Assembly: GCA_001045525.1 (NCBI GenBank)
Contig: LDWW01000018.1
Location: 17,798 to 81,797, forward strand
Reading direction: 5' to 3'
Length of the DNA stretch: 64,000 nt
DNA from: Chitinispirillum alkaliphilum
Lineage (GTDB): Bacteria; Fibrobacterota; Chitinivibrionia; Chitinivibrionales; Chitinispirillaceae
Shown: positions 17,697 to 26,735 of the stretch, piece by piece
How positions within the stretch are numbered: the first letter of the stretch is position 1
Layout: each line of letters begins with the position of its first letter
The notes under the pieces: generated by a model
What the model was told of the DNA's origin: nothing
What the model saw: the letters and a program-made list of their open reading frames with translations, nothing else
Databases searched by the model: none
Program-made: the position numbers and the translations under genes

Positions 17697-18711
17697 CGCA
17701 GCCCGGCACCTCCTCCTGAAGAATTTTTGTTATCTTTGCAGCCTTTTTTCTTCCTATCACCCCTGCTTTAGCAGCCATTTTTGTCTTTCCTTCAATCTGA
17801 ACCAACAAATCACTATCCTTGGATTTATTTAAGCACAGAACATCCCCGCGCTGAAGCTGCAACAAATCCCTTATTTTAAGAGTTGTTTTGCCTATGACGG
17901 TAGAGAGAGTCAGTTCGATATCGTTTATTTCCTGCTCCATCATCACTCTGGTCTCATCGGTGGATGAACTTTGAGATGACATCCAGTTCTCACCTGAGAG
18001 GTTATTGAGCACATTTTCAAGCAACATATAAGGAAAACATATGCTCATAAGACCTGAGGCGTTCTGCATCCTCACCTCAAGGGAGATAAGAATGACTATT
18101 TCACCCGGGGGGGCAATCTGAACAAACTGCGGATTGGTTTCATAGGTGTCAATTTTTGGGTGAAATGAACCGATATGTTCCCAGATATCTTTCAGATCAC
18201 TTAAACCCCTCTCAACTATCCGGTGGATCACATTCTGTTCGATCAGAGTCATCTCCCTGTTCTGCTCGGAAGGTTTACCCTGACCACCAAAGAGCCTGTC
18301 GATGATGAAAAAGACCAAAGAGGGATTGATCTCCATTATCGCACTTCCCTCCAGGGGCTCCATTTGAAACACGTATATGCAGCTTGGATTCGATATTGAC
18401 ATAACAAATTCAGAATACGTAAGCTGATCAACACTCACAAGCTCAATTTCCACAAATGTTCTTAGAAAATTGGTCAGTGATGTTGAAAATTGTCTTGCAT
18501 AACCTTCATGAAGATTCTGCAGCGTTCTCATCTGATCCTTTGAAACCCTGTCGGGTCTTCTAAAGTCATACAGCGAGAGTGCTTTGTCAGAATCACCGGA
18601 TTCATAATCTGAATCCAGATCCATTGAAGAAGCGAATTCATCGTTGTCACTGCCCGATGACACAGCGTTCAATAACGCATCGACTTCTTCCTGGGAAAGA
18701 ATATCACTCAC
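17689..18711 (-). CDS. fliM: flagellar motor switch protein FliM
   Basis: 340 residues. The N-terminal ILSQEEVDALLNAVSSG is the CheY-P docking peptide. The CheC-like middle domain includes YDFRRPDRVSKDQMRTLQNL, and the C-terminal SpoA domain carries TLKIRDLLQLQRGDVLCLNK. FliM is the part of the C-ring that senses CheY-P and reverses rotation. It lies 14 bp after fliL and overlaps fliY, so the switch proteins are coupled. Confidence 0.97.
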   Translation of the reverse strand: MSDILSQEEVDALLNAVSSGSDNDEFASSMDLDSDYESGDSDKALSLYDFRRPDRVSKDQMRTLQNLHEGYARQFSTSLTNFLRTFVEIELVSVDQLTYSEFVMSISNPSCIYVFQMEPLEGSAIMEINPSLVFFIIDRLFGGQGKPSEQNREMTLIEQNVIHRIVERGLSDLKDIWEHIGSFHPKIDTYETNPQFVQIAPPGEIVILISLEVRMQNASGLMSICFPYMLLENVLNNLSGENWMSSQSSSTDETRVMMEQEINDIELTLSTVIGKTTLKIRDLLQLQRGDVLCLNKSKDSDLLVQIEGKTKMAAKAGVIGRKKAAKITKILQEEVPGCDE

Positions 18712-18725
18712 AGTTTACCCCTGGA

Positions 18726-19274
18726 TTACTGTATTATATATTCAACAAATAACACATCCCTCACCTCACCCACTCTGGGGGGCAGGGAATTGTTTATCAG
18801 CCTGAGGAGATCTTTTCTGATTTTGTCTCTTGCATCAGGTTCTGTAACCTCAAAAAGTGTCAGTTTTGAAAGATGCCCTAAAAACAAATCACGTAAGCGA
18901 GGTGCCCGTCTCTGAAGTTCTGCTCCAAGCTGAGGATATCTGTCACTATCGTACTCAAAAATAATTGATGCTTTCAGGAAGCGCTCACCATCGGTGCCGG
19001 CAATGTTCACTACCCCCTCAATAGGCGCCTCTGTGATTGCACCTATCTCAGTAGCCTGCTCCATTGCCACCCGAAGGGAATCCTCCAGAGCCCTTGCAGC
19101 TTTCACATCCGGATCTTCCGGCCTGGTTACCTGAAAAAGGAAAAATGCCATTACAGAGTTGAGGATAAGTACCCCAGCCAAAATAGCGAAAAACAGAGGC
19201 TTGTTTCCTTTTGCAGGGGCTTTGGCACTTTTTTCCGCACCTGCATTTTCCTGTGCATCATTTTTTTTGTTCAT
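18726..19274 (-). CDS. fliL: flagellar basal-body protein FliL
   Basis: 182 residues: a cytosolic Lys/Ala-rich start, a single membrane helix at about residues 27-48 (PLFFAILAGVLILNSVMAF) and a periplasmic stomatin-like domain with FLKASIIFEYDSD and LRDLFLGHLSKLTLFEV. FliL surrounds the stator at the basal body and supports torque. It sits between motB and fliM, as in many polarly flagellated bacteria. Confidence 0.9.
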   Translation of the reverse strand: MNKKNDAQENAGAEKSAKAPAKGNKPLFFAILAGVLILNSVMAFFLFQVTRPEDPDVKAARALEDSLRVAMEQATEIGAITEAPIEGVVNIAGTDGERFLKASIIFEYDSDRYPQLGAELQRRAPRLRDLFLGHLSKLTLFEVTEPDARDKIRKDLLRLINNSLPPRVGEVRDVLFVEYIIQ

Positions 19275-19312
19275 ATTTACGCTCCAAAATGAATCTATCT
19301 CTATGAAAAATA

Positions 19313-20038
19313 TTAACTTCTATCTCGTTTCTCTATATAATCGACATAAATTTCTATTCTTCGGTTAATCCGTCTGTTTTCTGCCGATGTATTTGGCACC
19401 AAAGGCCTGTACTCCCCATAACCCACAGCACTTAAATTTGCAGGATTGATCCCTCCCTGCTGAGCCAAAAACTTCACCACATTCAGTGCCCTTGCAGCAG
19501 ATAGCTCCCAGTTTGAGGGGAAACGTGGGGTGCTGATAGGTATATCATCGGTGTGACCCTCAACCCTGATCTGTGTTTCAGGCACTCTGCCTATGGTAGC
19601 AGCTATATCGTGAAGTGTCTTTATAAGCTCGGGTTTTATATCTGCCCTCCCTGATTCAAACCCCACAGGATCGGCAATTTTTATGGCAATCCCGCTCTCA
19701 GTAACTTCCACTTTTATAGCCTCATCCAGATTGTCTCTTTGCACCGAACGGCGTATTCTCCGTGCGGCATCTATCGCCATACGCTTATTCTGCTCATCCC
19801 CTCCGAGCCGGGGGACAAGGATATCTCTGGTGATCAAAATGGATGGAAAAGATTCCAGCACACCACTGAAAGCGTTCTGAAAAGAGGAAGCTGCCACATG
19901 GAATTTGGCCGGATCGATTGTGGACATCGCAAGCAGCATAACAAAAAAGCACAGCAGCAATGTACACATATCCCCCCATGTGGTCATGAAGGCAGGTGCG
20001 CCCTTAGGCGGATCTTCTTTTTTCTTCTCTCTTGGCAT
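19313..20038 (-). CDS. motB: flagellar stator protein MotB
   Basis: 241 residues. The single membrane helix holds the ion-binding Asp in TWGDMCTLLLCFFVMLLAM. A plug/linker follows, then an OmpA-like peptidoglycan-binding domain with IRVEGHTDDIPI, NWELSAARALNVVKFL and SAVGYGEYRP. MotB anchors the stator to the cell wall and carries the ion path with MotA. The motA stop is 5 bp before its start. Whether the ion is H+ or Na+ is not clear from sequence. Confidence 0.96.
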   Translation of the reverse strand: MPREKKKEDPPKGAPAFMTTWGDMCTLLLCFFVMLLAMSTIDPAKFHVAASSFQNAFSGVLESFPSILITRDILVPRLGGDEQNKRMAIDAARRIRRSVQRDNLDEAIKVEVTESGIAIKIADPVGFESGRADIKPELIKTLHDIAATIGRVPETQIRVEGHTDDIPISTPRFPSNWELSAARALNVVKFLAQQGGINPANLSAVGYGEYRPLVPNTSAENRRINRRIEIYVDYIEKRDRS

Positions 20039-20043
20039 AAGGC

Positions 20044-20817
20044 TTAAGCAGTCCTCTCTTTTAATGCAGAAGCCCTAAGTCCCGGTTCAAGAAAGGCGGT
20101 AAGCTTCTGTTCCACAATTCTTGGGTTGTCACCTGACTGCAGAGACATAATCCCCTCAAGCATCAGCTCTTTAATCAAAATCTCTTTTCTTGAATACCCC
20201 TTGAGCTTCTCCACGATCGGCAGACACACCACGTTTGCAAGCAAAGATCCATACAGCGTAGTGATCAGAGCCACGGCCATATTGGGCCCGATAGATTCCA
20301 CATCAGACATACTACCAAGCATCAGAACCAAACCGATAAGAGTCCCTATCATTCCAAAGGAGGGCCCCATGGTGGCCAGAAAATCAAATAGTTTAACCCC
20401 CTCTTCATGCCTCGATTCCGTGAAGGAGATTTCAGTACTGAGGATATCTTTTATCAGTTCCGGCTCTGTGCCGTCAACCGCAAGCTGAATCCCCTTTTTC
20501 ATAAATTCATCTTTGATCTCAAGAGCCCTGGCTTCTAGTGCAAGTATCCCCTCTCTGCGCGCCTGCTCGGCAAAGCCCACCAACTGCTGTATAATCTCCA
20601 CCGGTGCCGAATTGGTTACAAAAAACGCATTCTTCACTACACCAATGGAGTTGAGGATTTTACTTGCGGGAAATGCAGCAACAGTGGCAGATATAGCTCC
20701 CCCGATAGCAATAAACAGTGACGGCGGGTCGATAAATGCTCCCAGATTGGGGAGTTGAATACCGAATAGAATCAAAAATATCGCACATGCGAATCCAATA
20801 ATCGTGGCCAGGTCCAT
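20044..20817 (-). CDS. motA: flagellar stator protein MotA
   Basis: 257 residues with four membrane helices: two near the N-terminus (ATIIGFACAIFLILFGIQL and a short second one) and two near residues 150-205 (MIGTLIGLVLMLGSM and ALITTLYGSLLANVVCLPI). The large cytosolic loop holds the rotor-facing charged residues. MotA and MotB form the torque-generating stator. FlbD precedes and motB follows, as in the Bacillus and spirochete fla clusters. Confidence 0.96.
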   Translation of the reverse strand: MDLATIIGFACAIFLILFGIQLPNLGAFIDPPSLFIAIGGAISATVAAFPASKILNSIGVVKNAFFVTNSAPVEIIQQLVGFAEQARREGILALEARALEIKDEFMKKGIQLAVDGTEPELIKDILSTEISFTESRHEEGVKLFDFLATMGPSFGMIGTLIGLVLMLGSMSDVESIGPNMAVALITTLYGSLLANVVCLPIVEKLKGYSRKEILIKELMLEGIMSLQSGDNPRIVEQKLTAFLEPGLRASALKERTA

Positions 20818-20846
20818 ACTGCCCGACTCCTTTTCCGGTCAAAGTT

Positions 20847-21089
20847 TCAATCCTGATTTTTCTCGTAACTATCTTTACTGCTACCATCAGATTTCACAAT
20901 CTGTATGGTCTGATTACAGAGCTGTCGATATTTGATTGCTTTGCGCACCAACTCCTCGATGCTGTTTTGGACCATTAGTTTCCGTCCGGTTGTGAGAGTA
21001 ATCATCGTATCCGGAGTGGCCTCAACCGTTTCTATCAGATCGGCATTGAGAATAAACTCCTGATTATTCAAACGTCTAAGCGCTATCAC
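20847..21089 (-). CDS. flbD: flagellar protein FlbD/SwrD
   Basis: 80 residues matching the small FlbD/SwrD family: MIALRRLNNQEFILNADLIE at the start, then TPDTMITLTTGRKLMVQNS and a helical end. SwrD of Bacillus raises flagellar torque through the stator. Its place directly before motA fits. The C-terminal 15 residues are charged and variable. Confidence 0.88.
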   Translation of the reverse strand: MIALRRLNNQEFILNADLIETVEATPDTMITLTTGRKLMVQNSIEELVRKAIKYRQLCNQTIQIVKSDGSSKDSYEKNQD

Positions 21090-21257
21090 AGCTCTCTCCA
21101 GAATAAAATGTAACGTCTTATAAATTATAGTTTAATTATCATTATATCATCTTCGTAACTGAAGATGCAACAATCAATTATTACTCTTTAACCCTTAAAT
21201 TAAAGTGACCGTGAGGAGGAACAGCACTAAGCTGCTCCCCCCTCCCCTTTAACTGCG
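21090..21257 (-). promoter_or_regulatory. flgE-flbD gap with GC-rich hairpin after flgE
   Basis: This 168-bp gap follows the flgE stop on the minus strand. Just after flgE, a GAGGGGGGAGCAGC segment can pair with GCTGTTCCTCCTC across a 3-4 base loop (about 21207-21245). It has no clear U tract, so it may be a pause, processing or partial-termination site rather than a full terminator. The rest is AT-rich and could host an flbD-motAB promoter, but none matches a consensus. Confidence 0.35.
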
Positions 21258-23372
21258 TCAACGTACAAGCTGAACAAGTTCCTGAAGCAAAGAGTCACTG
21301 GTAGTGATCACTCTTGCATTTGCCTGATAACCACGCTGGGTTGTGATCATATCGGTAAACTCTGTAGCAAGCTCGACATTTGACATTTCAAGCGAACCCG
21401 GTTTGATTTTGGTTGAAGAACTGATTCCGGGCCTAAGCATTACCGCTTCACCAGAATTGTTGGACACAGCAAACATACTGTCACTGACCCTCATCAACCC
21501 TGCGGGATTGTTAAACTCAGCCACATGTATCAGGGCTATCGATTTATTCACACCATTGGAATATATTCCGCTGATTTCACCCTTTTCATCGATAGAGATC
21601 TCCTGAAGTCTTCCCATTGGGTATCCATCCTGTTCACGGGCCACAGTGGTTGATGGTGCACGGAACTGAGTTATACCTTCGAAAGAGCCGGGAGTCCCGA
21701 CATTTAAGTTTAATGACACCACATTTGAACCGTTCATCGGATCAAAACGGAATGATGTGGCTGAATCATCATAAGTGAATGAAGAGGGAGATCCATCCTG
21801 ACCAAAAGTCATTCTACCACTGTTTCCGCCTATAATCTCCTGCCCGCCTTCGGTTGAAATCTCCCAGAGCCACTCACCGGGCTGACCAGAATGGGTGAAA
21901 GTCATAGTGAGGGTGTGAGCATCTCCGGACTGATCGTACACAACGATAGATGTATCATGCACACCAGTATCGCGGGCGGCCTGAATCTGTGTAAAACCCA
22001 TATTTGCATTAAAACGGGTTGGCGCCGGAGGCTCGTTGTTGGAATCAGTTGCAGAGATTGAGACACTGGTGATTGCAAAGGCCTGCTCAGGTTGGCCCCG
22101 GATCACTATTGCTCCAGCAGGAACACGGTCACCGTCAATATCCGGCTCATTTATTGATACCGAGCGGTTGTTGTCAGCAGTTCCGTCTGTTGGAGGCAGA
22201 TTGAATGCTTCCTGAATATGGGTAAGCAGATCCCCAATAGTTGTAACAGTATCAGGGTCAGCAGCATCGAGTGAGAACACTCTTCCGGATGTAGTGATAG
22301 CACTTCCCCCGACTGCTCCGTTAATATTTATACTATCCCCTACTTCAAGCCCGAGGGTTTGACCTGCAGCATCGTACACCTCATTGAGTGCATGGTTTTC
22401 CGTTGCAGGTGTGCGGATCCCGGCACTTGTTGCAACCTGCCCGGAAGGTATGGTTGGCGGAAAGCCAAAAGTGTTTGAGACATATGAGTTTGAACCAGGT
22501 CTTGAACTGCTGATCTGAAGATTGTTCACAGGTACACCGCCTGTCAGGGAGGTATCGATCTGAAGGTTTCCATCGGCTGTATCCACAGTTATAAACTCAT
22601 TTACATTTTCAACCAGATAGGTCTGCAGAACATTAGCCAAATCCGCCAGTGTTGAATCCCTTTGAACCGTAAAACGCACAGGAGTTTCCCCCCCGGCTGC
22701 GATTGTCAGAACATCACCGGCTCTGATACCAAGACTGTTTCCGTTTTCATCAAAAAGGGAGGTCAATGTGTTTACACCTTCAGCTCTTGCGATAAACCGA
22801 TTTGTGTGTGTAACTGTACCAAGACCATGGGAGTCGGAGTCGAGGTTTGACGAAAACTTAACTTCAGAGGTTTCTCTTGCAGGAGCTTTATCACCGTAAG
22901 GGATACGAATATCACCGATTCTGCTACCTGGAGGATAGGTTCCGTCGGCAGATGCCATCATACCCTGAAGCGTGAAACCGTTTGTAGGAGAAACAAGACG
23001 CCCATTGGCATCGAGCTGAAGCGCACCATTTCTGCTGTAAAATGTGCCCTCACCGCTTGAATAGGCAAAATATCCCCTTCCCTCCAAAGCCAGATCGGTG
23101 ATCTGACCGGTTGTCTGAAGATTACCCTGAGTCAACATGCTGTCAATAGATCCGATTGACATTCCAAGCCCTACCTGAAGCGGGTTGGTTCCCCCTGCAT
23201 TTCCCGCAGGACGAGTGGCACCCTGAAGAAGCTGCGACATTGATTCTTTAAAAGTGATACGGCCGGCCTTAAATCCGACTGTGTTAACGTTTGCTATATT
23301 GTTACCGGTTACATCCAGAGCTACCTGATGATTTCTCAAGCCACTGATACTGGAATAAAGCGATCTAACCAT
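21258..23372 (-). CDS. flgE: flagellar hook protein FlgE (long)
   Basis: 704 residues, well above the 400 of Salmonella FlgE. The N-terminal rod/hook signature is MVRSLYSSISGLRNHQVALD followed by VTGNNIANVNTVGFK, then GRGYFAYSSGEGTFYSRNGA. The C-terminal coiled-coil helix is SNVELATEFTDMITTQRGYQ followed by ANARVITTSDSLLQELVQLVR. The extra length lies in the middle, surface-exposed D2-D3-type region (about residues 170-480). FlgE polymerises into the hook outside the cell. It has a good AGGAGG ribosome site just before its ATG. Confidence 0.96.
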   Translation of the reverse strand: MVRSLYSSISGLRNHQVALDVTGNNIANVNTVGFKAGRITFKESMSQLLQGATRPAGNAGGTNPLQVGLGMSIGSIDSMLTQGNLQTTGQITDLALEGRGYFAYSSGEGTFYSRNGALQLDANGRLVSPTNGFTLQGMMASADGTYPPGSRIGDIRIPYGDKAPARETSEVKFSSNLDSDSHGLGTVTHTNRFIARAEGVNTLTSLFDENGNSLGIRAGDVLTIAAGGETPVRFTVQRDSTLADLANVLQTYLVENVNEFITVDTADGNLQIDTSLTGGVPVNNLQISSSRPGSNSYVSNTFGFPPTIPSGQVATSAGIRTPATENHALNEVYDAAGQTLGLEVGDSININGAVGGSAITTSGRVFSLDAADPDTVTTIGDLLTHIQEAFNLPPTDGTADNNRSVSINEPDIDGDRVPAGAIVIRGQPEQAFAITSVSISATDSNNEPPAPTRFNANMGFTQIQAARDTGVHDTSIVVYDQSGDAHTLTMTFTHSGQPGEWLWEISTEGGQEIIGGNSGRMTFGQDGSPSSFTYDDSATSFRFDPMNGSNVVSLNLNVGTPGSFEGITQFRAPSTTVAREQDGYPMGRLQEISIDEKGEISGIYSNGVNKSIALIHVAEFNNPAGLMRVSDSMFAVSNNSGEAVMLRPGISSSTKIKPGSLEMSNVELATEFTDMITTQRGYQANARVITTSDSLLQELVQLVR

Positions 23373-23483
23373 AACTGCCTCCTAATGGCTACAGCTTCGG
23401 CAGTTGCGAACCTAAATCACATCTGTCAGTCTGTGATTTCAATGCATCCACTCCCGATCTGGGAGCGGTCCTGCGTTTTTCGT
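23373..23483 (-). promoter_or_regulatory. structured leader before flgE
   Basis: The 111 bp between the upstream flagellar gene and flgE contain two perfect stems: AAATCACA/TGTGATTT at 23414-23439 and CTCCC/GGGAG at 23451-23465. Neither has a U tract, so they look like leader structure (stability, processing or translational control of the highly expressed hook gene) rather than terminators. No promoter consensus is seen. Confidence 0.4.
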
Positions 23484-23909
23484 TCAGCCCGCAATTACTG
23501 TGCTGTCTATGTTTGTAAATACATTGTCCCTAATACTCTCTCCATCCATAGCAGTTATAACAGTTTTATTGGGAATGTTGACAATGAAGGCCAAATCCCT
23601 GATTAATATCAAAGAATCCCGCGCCCCCTTGCCGGCAGCTCCCGAAACCGCATTTTCAAGTTTACTCATTATTTCCGGACTCATACTGATATTCCTGCTT
23701 TTCAGACGGGATACCGCATGCCCCGAAAACTTAAGTTCCTCAACTTTACTTTTTAATACATCCCTGAAAGCCGGTCCGTTACCTGTTCCGGCTGCCTTGC
23801 CACTTTCATTGGGTTGCAGCCTCGTGGGCGCTCCCTTTTGAATGGCTCCACTTCTATGTGCCTGTATCCTGCTGTTCAGATCCATCTGATTAGACTCCAC
23901 AGAGCTCAT
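23484..23909 (-). CDS. conserved small flagellar operon protein (TIGR02530-like)
   Basis: 141 residues. The C-terminal half, with FSGHAVSRLKSRNISMSPEI and LILIRDLAFIVNIPNKTVIT, matches the small conserved protein found between flgD and flgE in many Firmicute, spirochete and delta-proteobacterial flagellar operons (flg_new, TIGR02530). The function is not established. It may help hook assembly. The N-terminal 50 residues are low-complexity and polar. Its start overlaps the flgD stop by 4 bp. Confidence 0.82.
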   Translation of the reverse strand: MSSVESNQMDLNSRIQAHRSGAIQKGAPTRLQPNESGKAAGTGNGPAFRDVLKSKVEELKFSGHAVSRLKSRNISMSPEIMSKLENAVSGAAGKGARDSLILIRDLAFIVNIPNKTVITAMDGESIRDNVFTNIDSTVIAG

Positions 23910-25126
23910 ACCGAAACCTCCGAAATATCAAGTATGTCCCTGAATTTGATTGTTCTTCCCTGCACTTTCAGCTGTACATCACCACCCAGGTTCGCCAACC
24001 CGTCAACCCTACCTTCAGTAAAGGCAAATGCACCGGACTCATTCTCTAGACCTACAAATTCGATCCCGTACTCCCCGGCTTCAGCGTAACCACCCGAATT
24101 AGTCTCACCATTCCAGCTCAACACTCCCTTGCCACTGCTATCGGTAGTAACCTGCAGAGTCCTTACAACTTCATTACCGCTGTTACGAATCGCAACGGTG
24201 ATGGTCTGGTTGGGCTGTGCCTGAACAGCCACATTGTGCTGTTCAAACTCTGCGCCTCGGTGAGTGATGGTGTCCTGACGAACCCGTACCGATTTGCCCA
24301 TAAGCGAAACGGCTGTCGATGGGGTAAGCGAATGAAGCGTTTGCCCCTTCTCCATAGAGACATCAAGCACATCTCCGATAGAAAGTTCTCTCCCCCCAAT
24401 TTTTACCAATGCCCCACTGGAGGAGAACCTTACACCGGCGACCTTGTCCTGAACAAAAGCATAGAGGGAAGGATCCTCCTCCTGTCCTTCGATATGAATT
24501 TTGTATCTTCCGGACTGTGCCATCTGCCCATTGTCGGTCATCCCATCCCACTTCAAAGAAACACTGTTCTCTGCATCCTTTCCACTTGCAGTGAGCGTTC
24601 TGACCACCTCGCCATCCTTGTCAACTATTCTGACCGTACCCTCAGAAGAATTACCCAGATGGACATTTAACTGAACAGTTTCCCCTGCCCTTGCCACCCA
24701 CTCAAGCTCAGTCTGGCGCATCCTGACCTCTTTTCCGATAAGGGAGACCGCAGATGAGTTCGAAACTGACTGGGCAGTGTACATCTGAGCATCCAGTGTG
24801 CCTTTAAAGGAATTGTCAAGTTCCTTTACCGCCTTTTCGATATTATCACTGCTCTCCAAAGCACGGAACTGAGCAAGCTGGGCAACAAACTCAGTATTCT
24901 CCATAGGATTGAGAGGGTCCTGATACTTCAGCTGTGTAACCAAAAGAAGCAGAAAAGAATCCTTTCCCATTTCGTCATTGGCATTTTTAAACAGATCGGT
25001 GTCCCGATCACCAGTCATCCTTGTTGAGTCAGGATCTATTGCTCCCCCGTCAATTGCAGCTCTGGCAGAGTAGATTTCTCTGGAAGGCCGCATAATGCTG
25101 TCGATATCACTGGTAAACACTTTCAA
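23906..25126 (-). CDS. flgD: hook-capping protein FlgD with duplicated C-terminal module
   Basis: 406 residues; ordinary FlgD is about 220-230. The N-terminal cap signature is present (LLLVTQLKYQDPLNPMENTE, then FVAQLAQFRALESSDNIEKA). The C-terminal tudor/Ig-like module then occurs twice, about residues 120-262 and 263-406. The copies begin AVSLIGKEVRMRQ and AVSLMGKSVRVRQ, each contains a VVRTL strand followed by a W-(D/N)-G loop, and they end IGGRELSIGDVLDVS and VQGRTIKFRDILDIS. FlgD caps the growing hook. The doubling suggests a larger cap, in keeping with the long FlgE. Confidence 0.93.
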   Translation of the reverse strand: MKVFTSDIDSIMRPSREIYSARAAIDGGAIDPDSTRMTGDRDTDLFKNANDEMGKDSFLLLLVTQLKYQDPLNPMENTEFVAQLAQFRALESSDNIEKAVKELDNSFKGTLDAQMYTAQSVSNSSAVSLIGKEVRMRQTELEWVARAGETVQLNVHLGNSSEGTVRIVDKDGEVVRTLTASGKDAENSVSLKWDGMTDNGQMAQSGRYKIHIEGQEEDPSLYAFVQDKVAGVRFSSSGALVKIGGRELSIGDVLDVSMEKGQTLHSLTPSTAVSLMGKSVRVRQDTITHRGAEFEQHNVAVQAQPNQTITVAIRNSGNEVVRTLQVTTDSSGKGVLSWNGETNSGGYAEAGEYGIEFVGLENESGAFAFTEGRVDGLANLGGDVQLKVQGRTIKFRDILDISEVSV

Positions 25127-25136
25127 TCACCTCCCT

Positions 25137-26690
25137 TCACGCGAAATATTCCATTGAATTGTTTCCATATCTTCGCCCCGTGTCAATACCATTTCTGATT
25201 TTTTCCCGGGAAGTGGTGTCCTGAACGTCATTTTCTTTTCCGGCATTCACAGCCACAGCACCCTCCTGGGTTTCAGAAACTTGCTGCCAGAGCCTCTCGG
25301 CATCCTGTTCATTACCACCACTCACATCGACACTGAACGCTCCGGCATTCAGATTTTGCTCCTCGAGAGCATCTTTGAGCATCTGAAGATTGTTCTCGAT
25401 TATTTGCTTGACCTGAGAATTTTCCACCTGAATTCTGGCAGAAACCACTTCACCCTCCATCCTGATACTCAAGTGAACATCACCCAGGGACTCGGGACGA
25501 AGCTGAATTCTCAGCTCATGCACTCCAGATCTTACTGCGTTTTGCATTCTCTGTGCAATCTGCTTTACCATACTCTCATCAGAGATCCTGGATAACACCG
25601 ACTCCAGTTTCGCCGATTGTGTCGAATGAGCACCATTTCCATTATCTGAGGAGATAGAAAATTGCGCAATCTGCATCTCTTCGGTTTCCACAGAATCGGG
25701 ACTTTTTGCCAGGGCCAGATCTATAACCTCCGGCATCTTCAGCGACTCATTCACTGCGGCGCTTTCCTTATTCTCCGAAGCGACCTTCTCATGAGTATCG
25801 ATTTTTAAAAGAGCTCTCATGATTGCGGAATCCATTTTCGGCTCCATCACCGGAGCATTCTGAACTTTTAGTTGTGCATCTTCACTTTGCCCTCCACCAA
25901 TAAGAGCCTTGATTCTTGCGATTGCACCTTCAAGCTCTTCCTTAACCGGTTGAGTAAAATGGCCGAAAATACGTTTCGCCTCTGAGCCGGAAAGCTCCAG
26001 TTCTGAGGGATTCACAGCCTGATGAATTCCGGGAACAGTGTTGCTTTCAAAATTCAACGCCAACTGCTCCTGCACCTCTGCCCCAATACCCAGTGCAGTG
26101 AAACCAAGCTCCAAATGAAACTTCTCCTGCTGAACAGTCTTAAGCAAAAACCCTATCTCTTGGGAGTCCAACTTTATACTCCCCAGCTCAAGCCCCGTTC
26201 CCTCATCAAGTGCATTTTCAAGCATCGCTCCGATATTCTTCAACGCCCAAAGCATCTCTGCAAACTGCTCTGCAGCAGCACAACAAAACGCCTCCTCTGA
26301 AAGATCGTTAAAGTTCTCATTAACACTCAGATTGAAAACTGCTGACAACCGGAGCAAAGATGCCTTTATAAGCTCCACTGCCTGTTTGGAATTTTCAGTT
26401 TTTTTATCTGAGCAGAGAGAATTTTCAGGTTCTCTGTTTCTTAGACTTTGTTCAGAGGTAACCTTCCGACCCTCATTTGCAGACTTACTACTTCGGGCAG
26501 AGTGGTTTGCTGTTTTGTTTTCATTTGCAATACGTTCATACAGGTTGCTGAAACGGCAATCTTTCTGGCCCTTTCTTTCACCGAACCCCTGCACATCTTC
26601 AGGTCTTCTTGAAGATTGTGTTCGGTCCATCCGGTTTTTGCTTCCCGTATGATCTGCGGAAAAAGAAAACAAAATCGCATCGGATCTCAT
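25137..26690 (-). CDS. fliK: flagellar hook-length control protein FliK
   Basis: 517 residues. The C-terminal Flg_hook domain (about residues 380-480) is recognisable from SGVHELRIQLRPESLGDVHL, then SIRMEGEVVSARIQVENSQV and KQIIENNLQMLKDALEE. The long N-terminal part is polar, helical and poorly conserved, as expected of the secreted molecular ruler. FliK measures the hook and triggers the FlhB switch. It lies between motE and flgD. The FlhB cleavage site it would act on is a variant here. Confidence 0.88.
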   Translation of the reverse strand: MRSDAILFSFSADHTGSKNRMDRTQSSRRPEDVQGFGERKGQKDCRFSNLYERIANENKTANHSARSSKSANEGRKVTSEQSLRNREPENSLCSDKKTENSKQAVELIKASLLRLSAVFNLSVNENFNDLSEEAFCCAAAEQFAEMLWALKNIGAMLENALDEGTGLELGSIKLDSQEIGFLLKTVQQEKFHLELGFTALGIGAEVQEQLALNFESNTVPGIHQAVNPSELELSGSEAKRIFGHFTQPVKEELEGAIARIKALIGGGQSEDAQLKVQNAPVMEPKMDSAIMRALLKIDTHEKVASENKESAAVNESLKMPEVIDLALAKSPDSVETEEMQIAQFSISSDNGNGAHSTQSAKLESVLSRISDESMVKQIAQRMQNAVRSGVHELRIQLRPESLGDVHLSIRMEGEVVSARIQVENSQVKQIIENNLQMLKDALEEQNLNAGAFSVDVSGGNEQDAERLWQQVSETQEGAVAVNAGKENDVQDTTSREKIRNGIDTGRRYGNNSMEYFA

Positions 26691-26735
26691 GCACTCACCC
26701 CCTTTCTACTTTTAAGTTACCCACAAAACCCCCCT

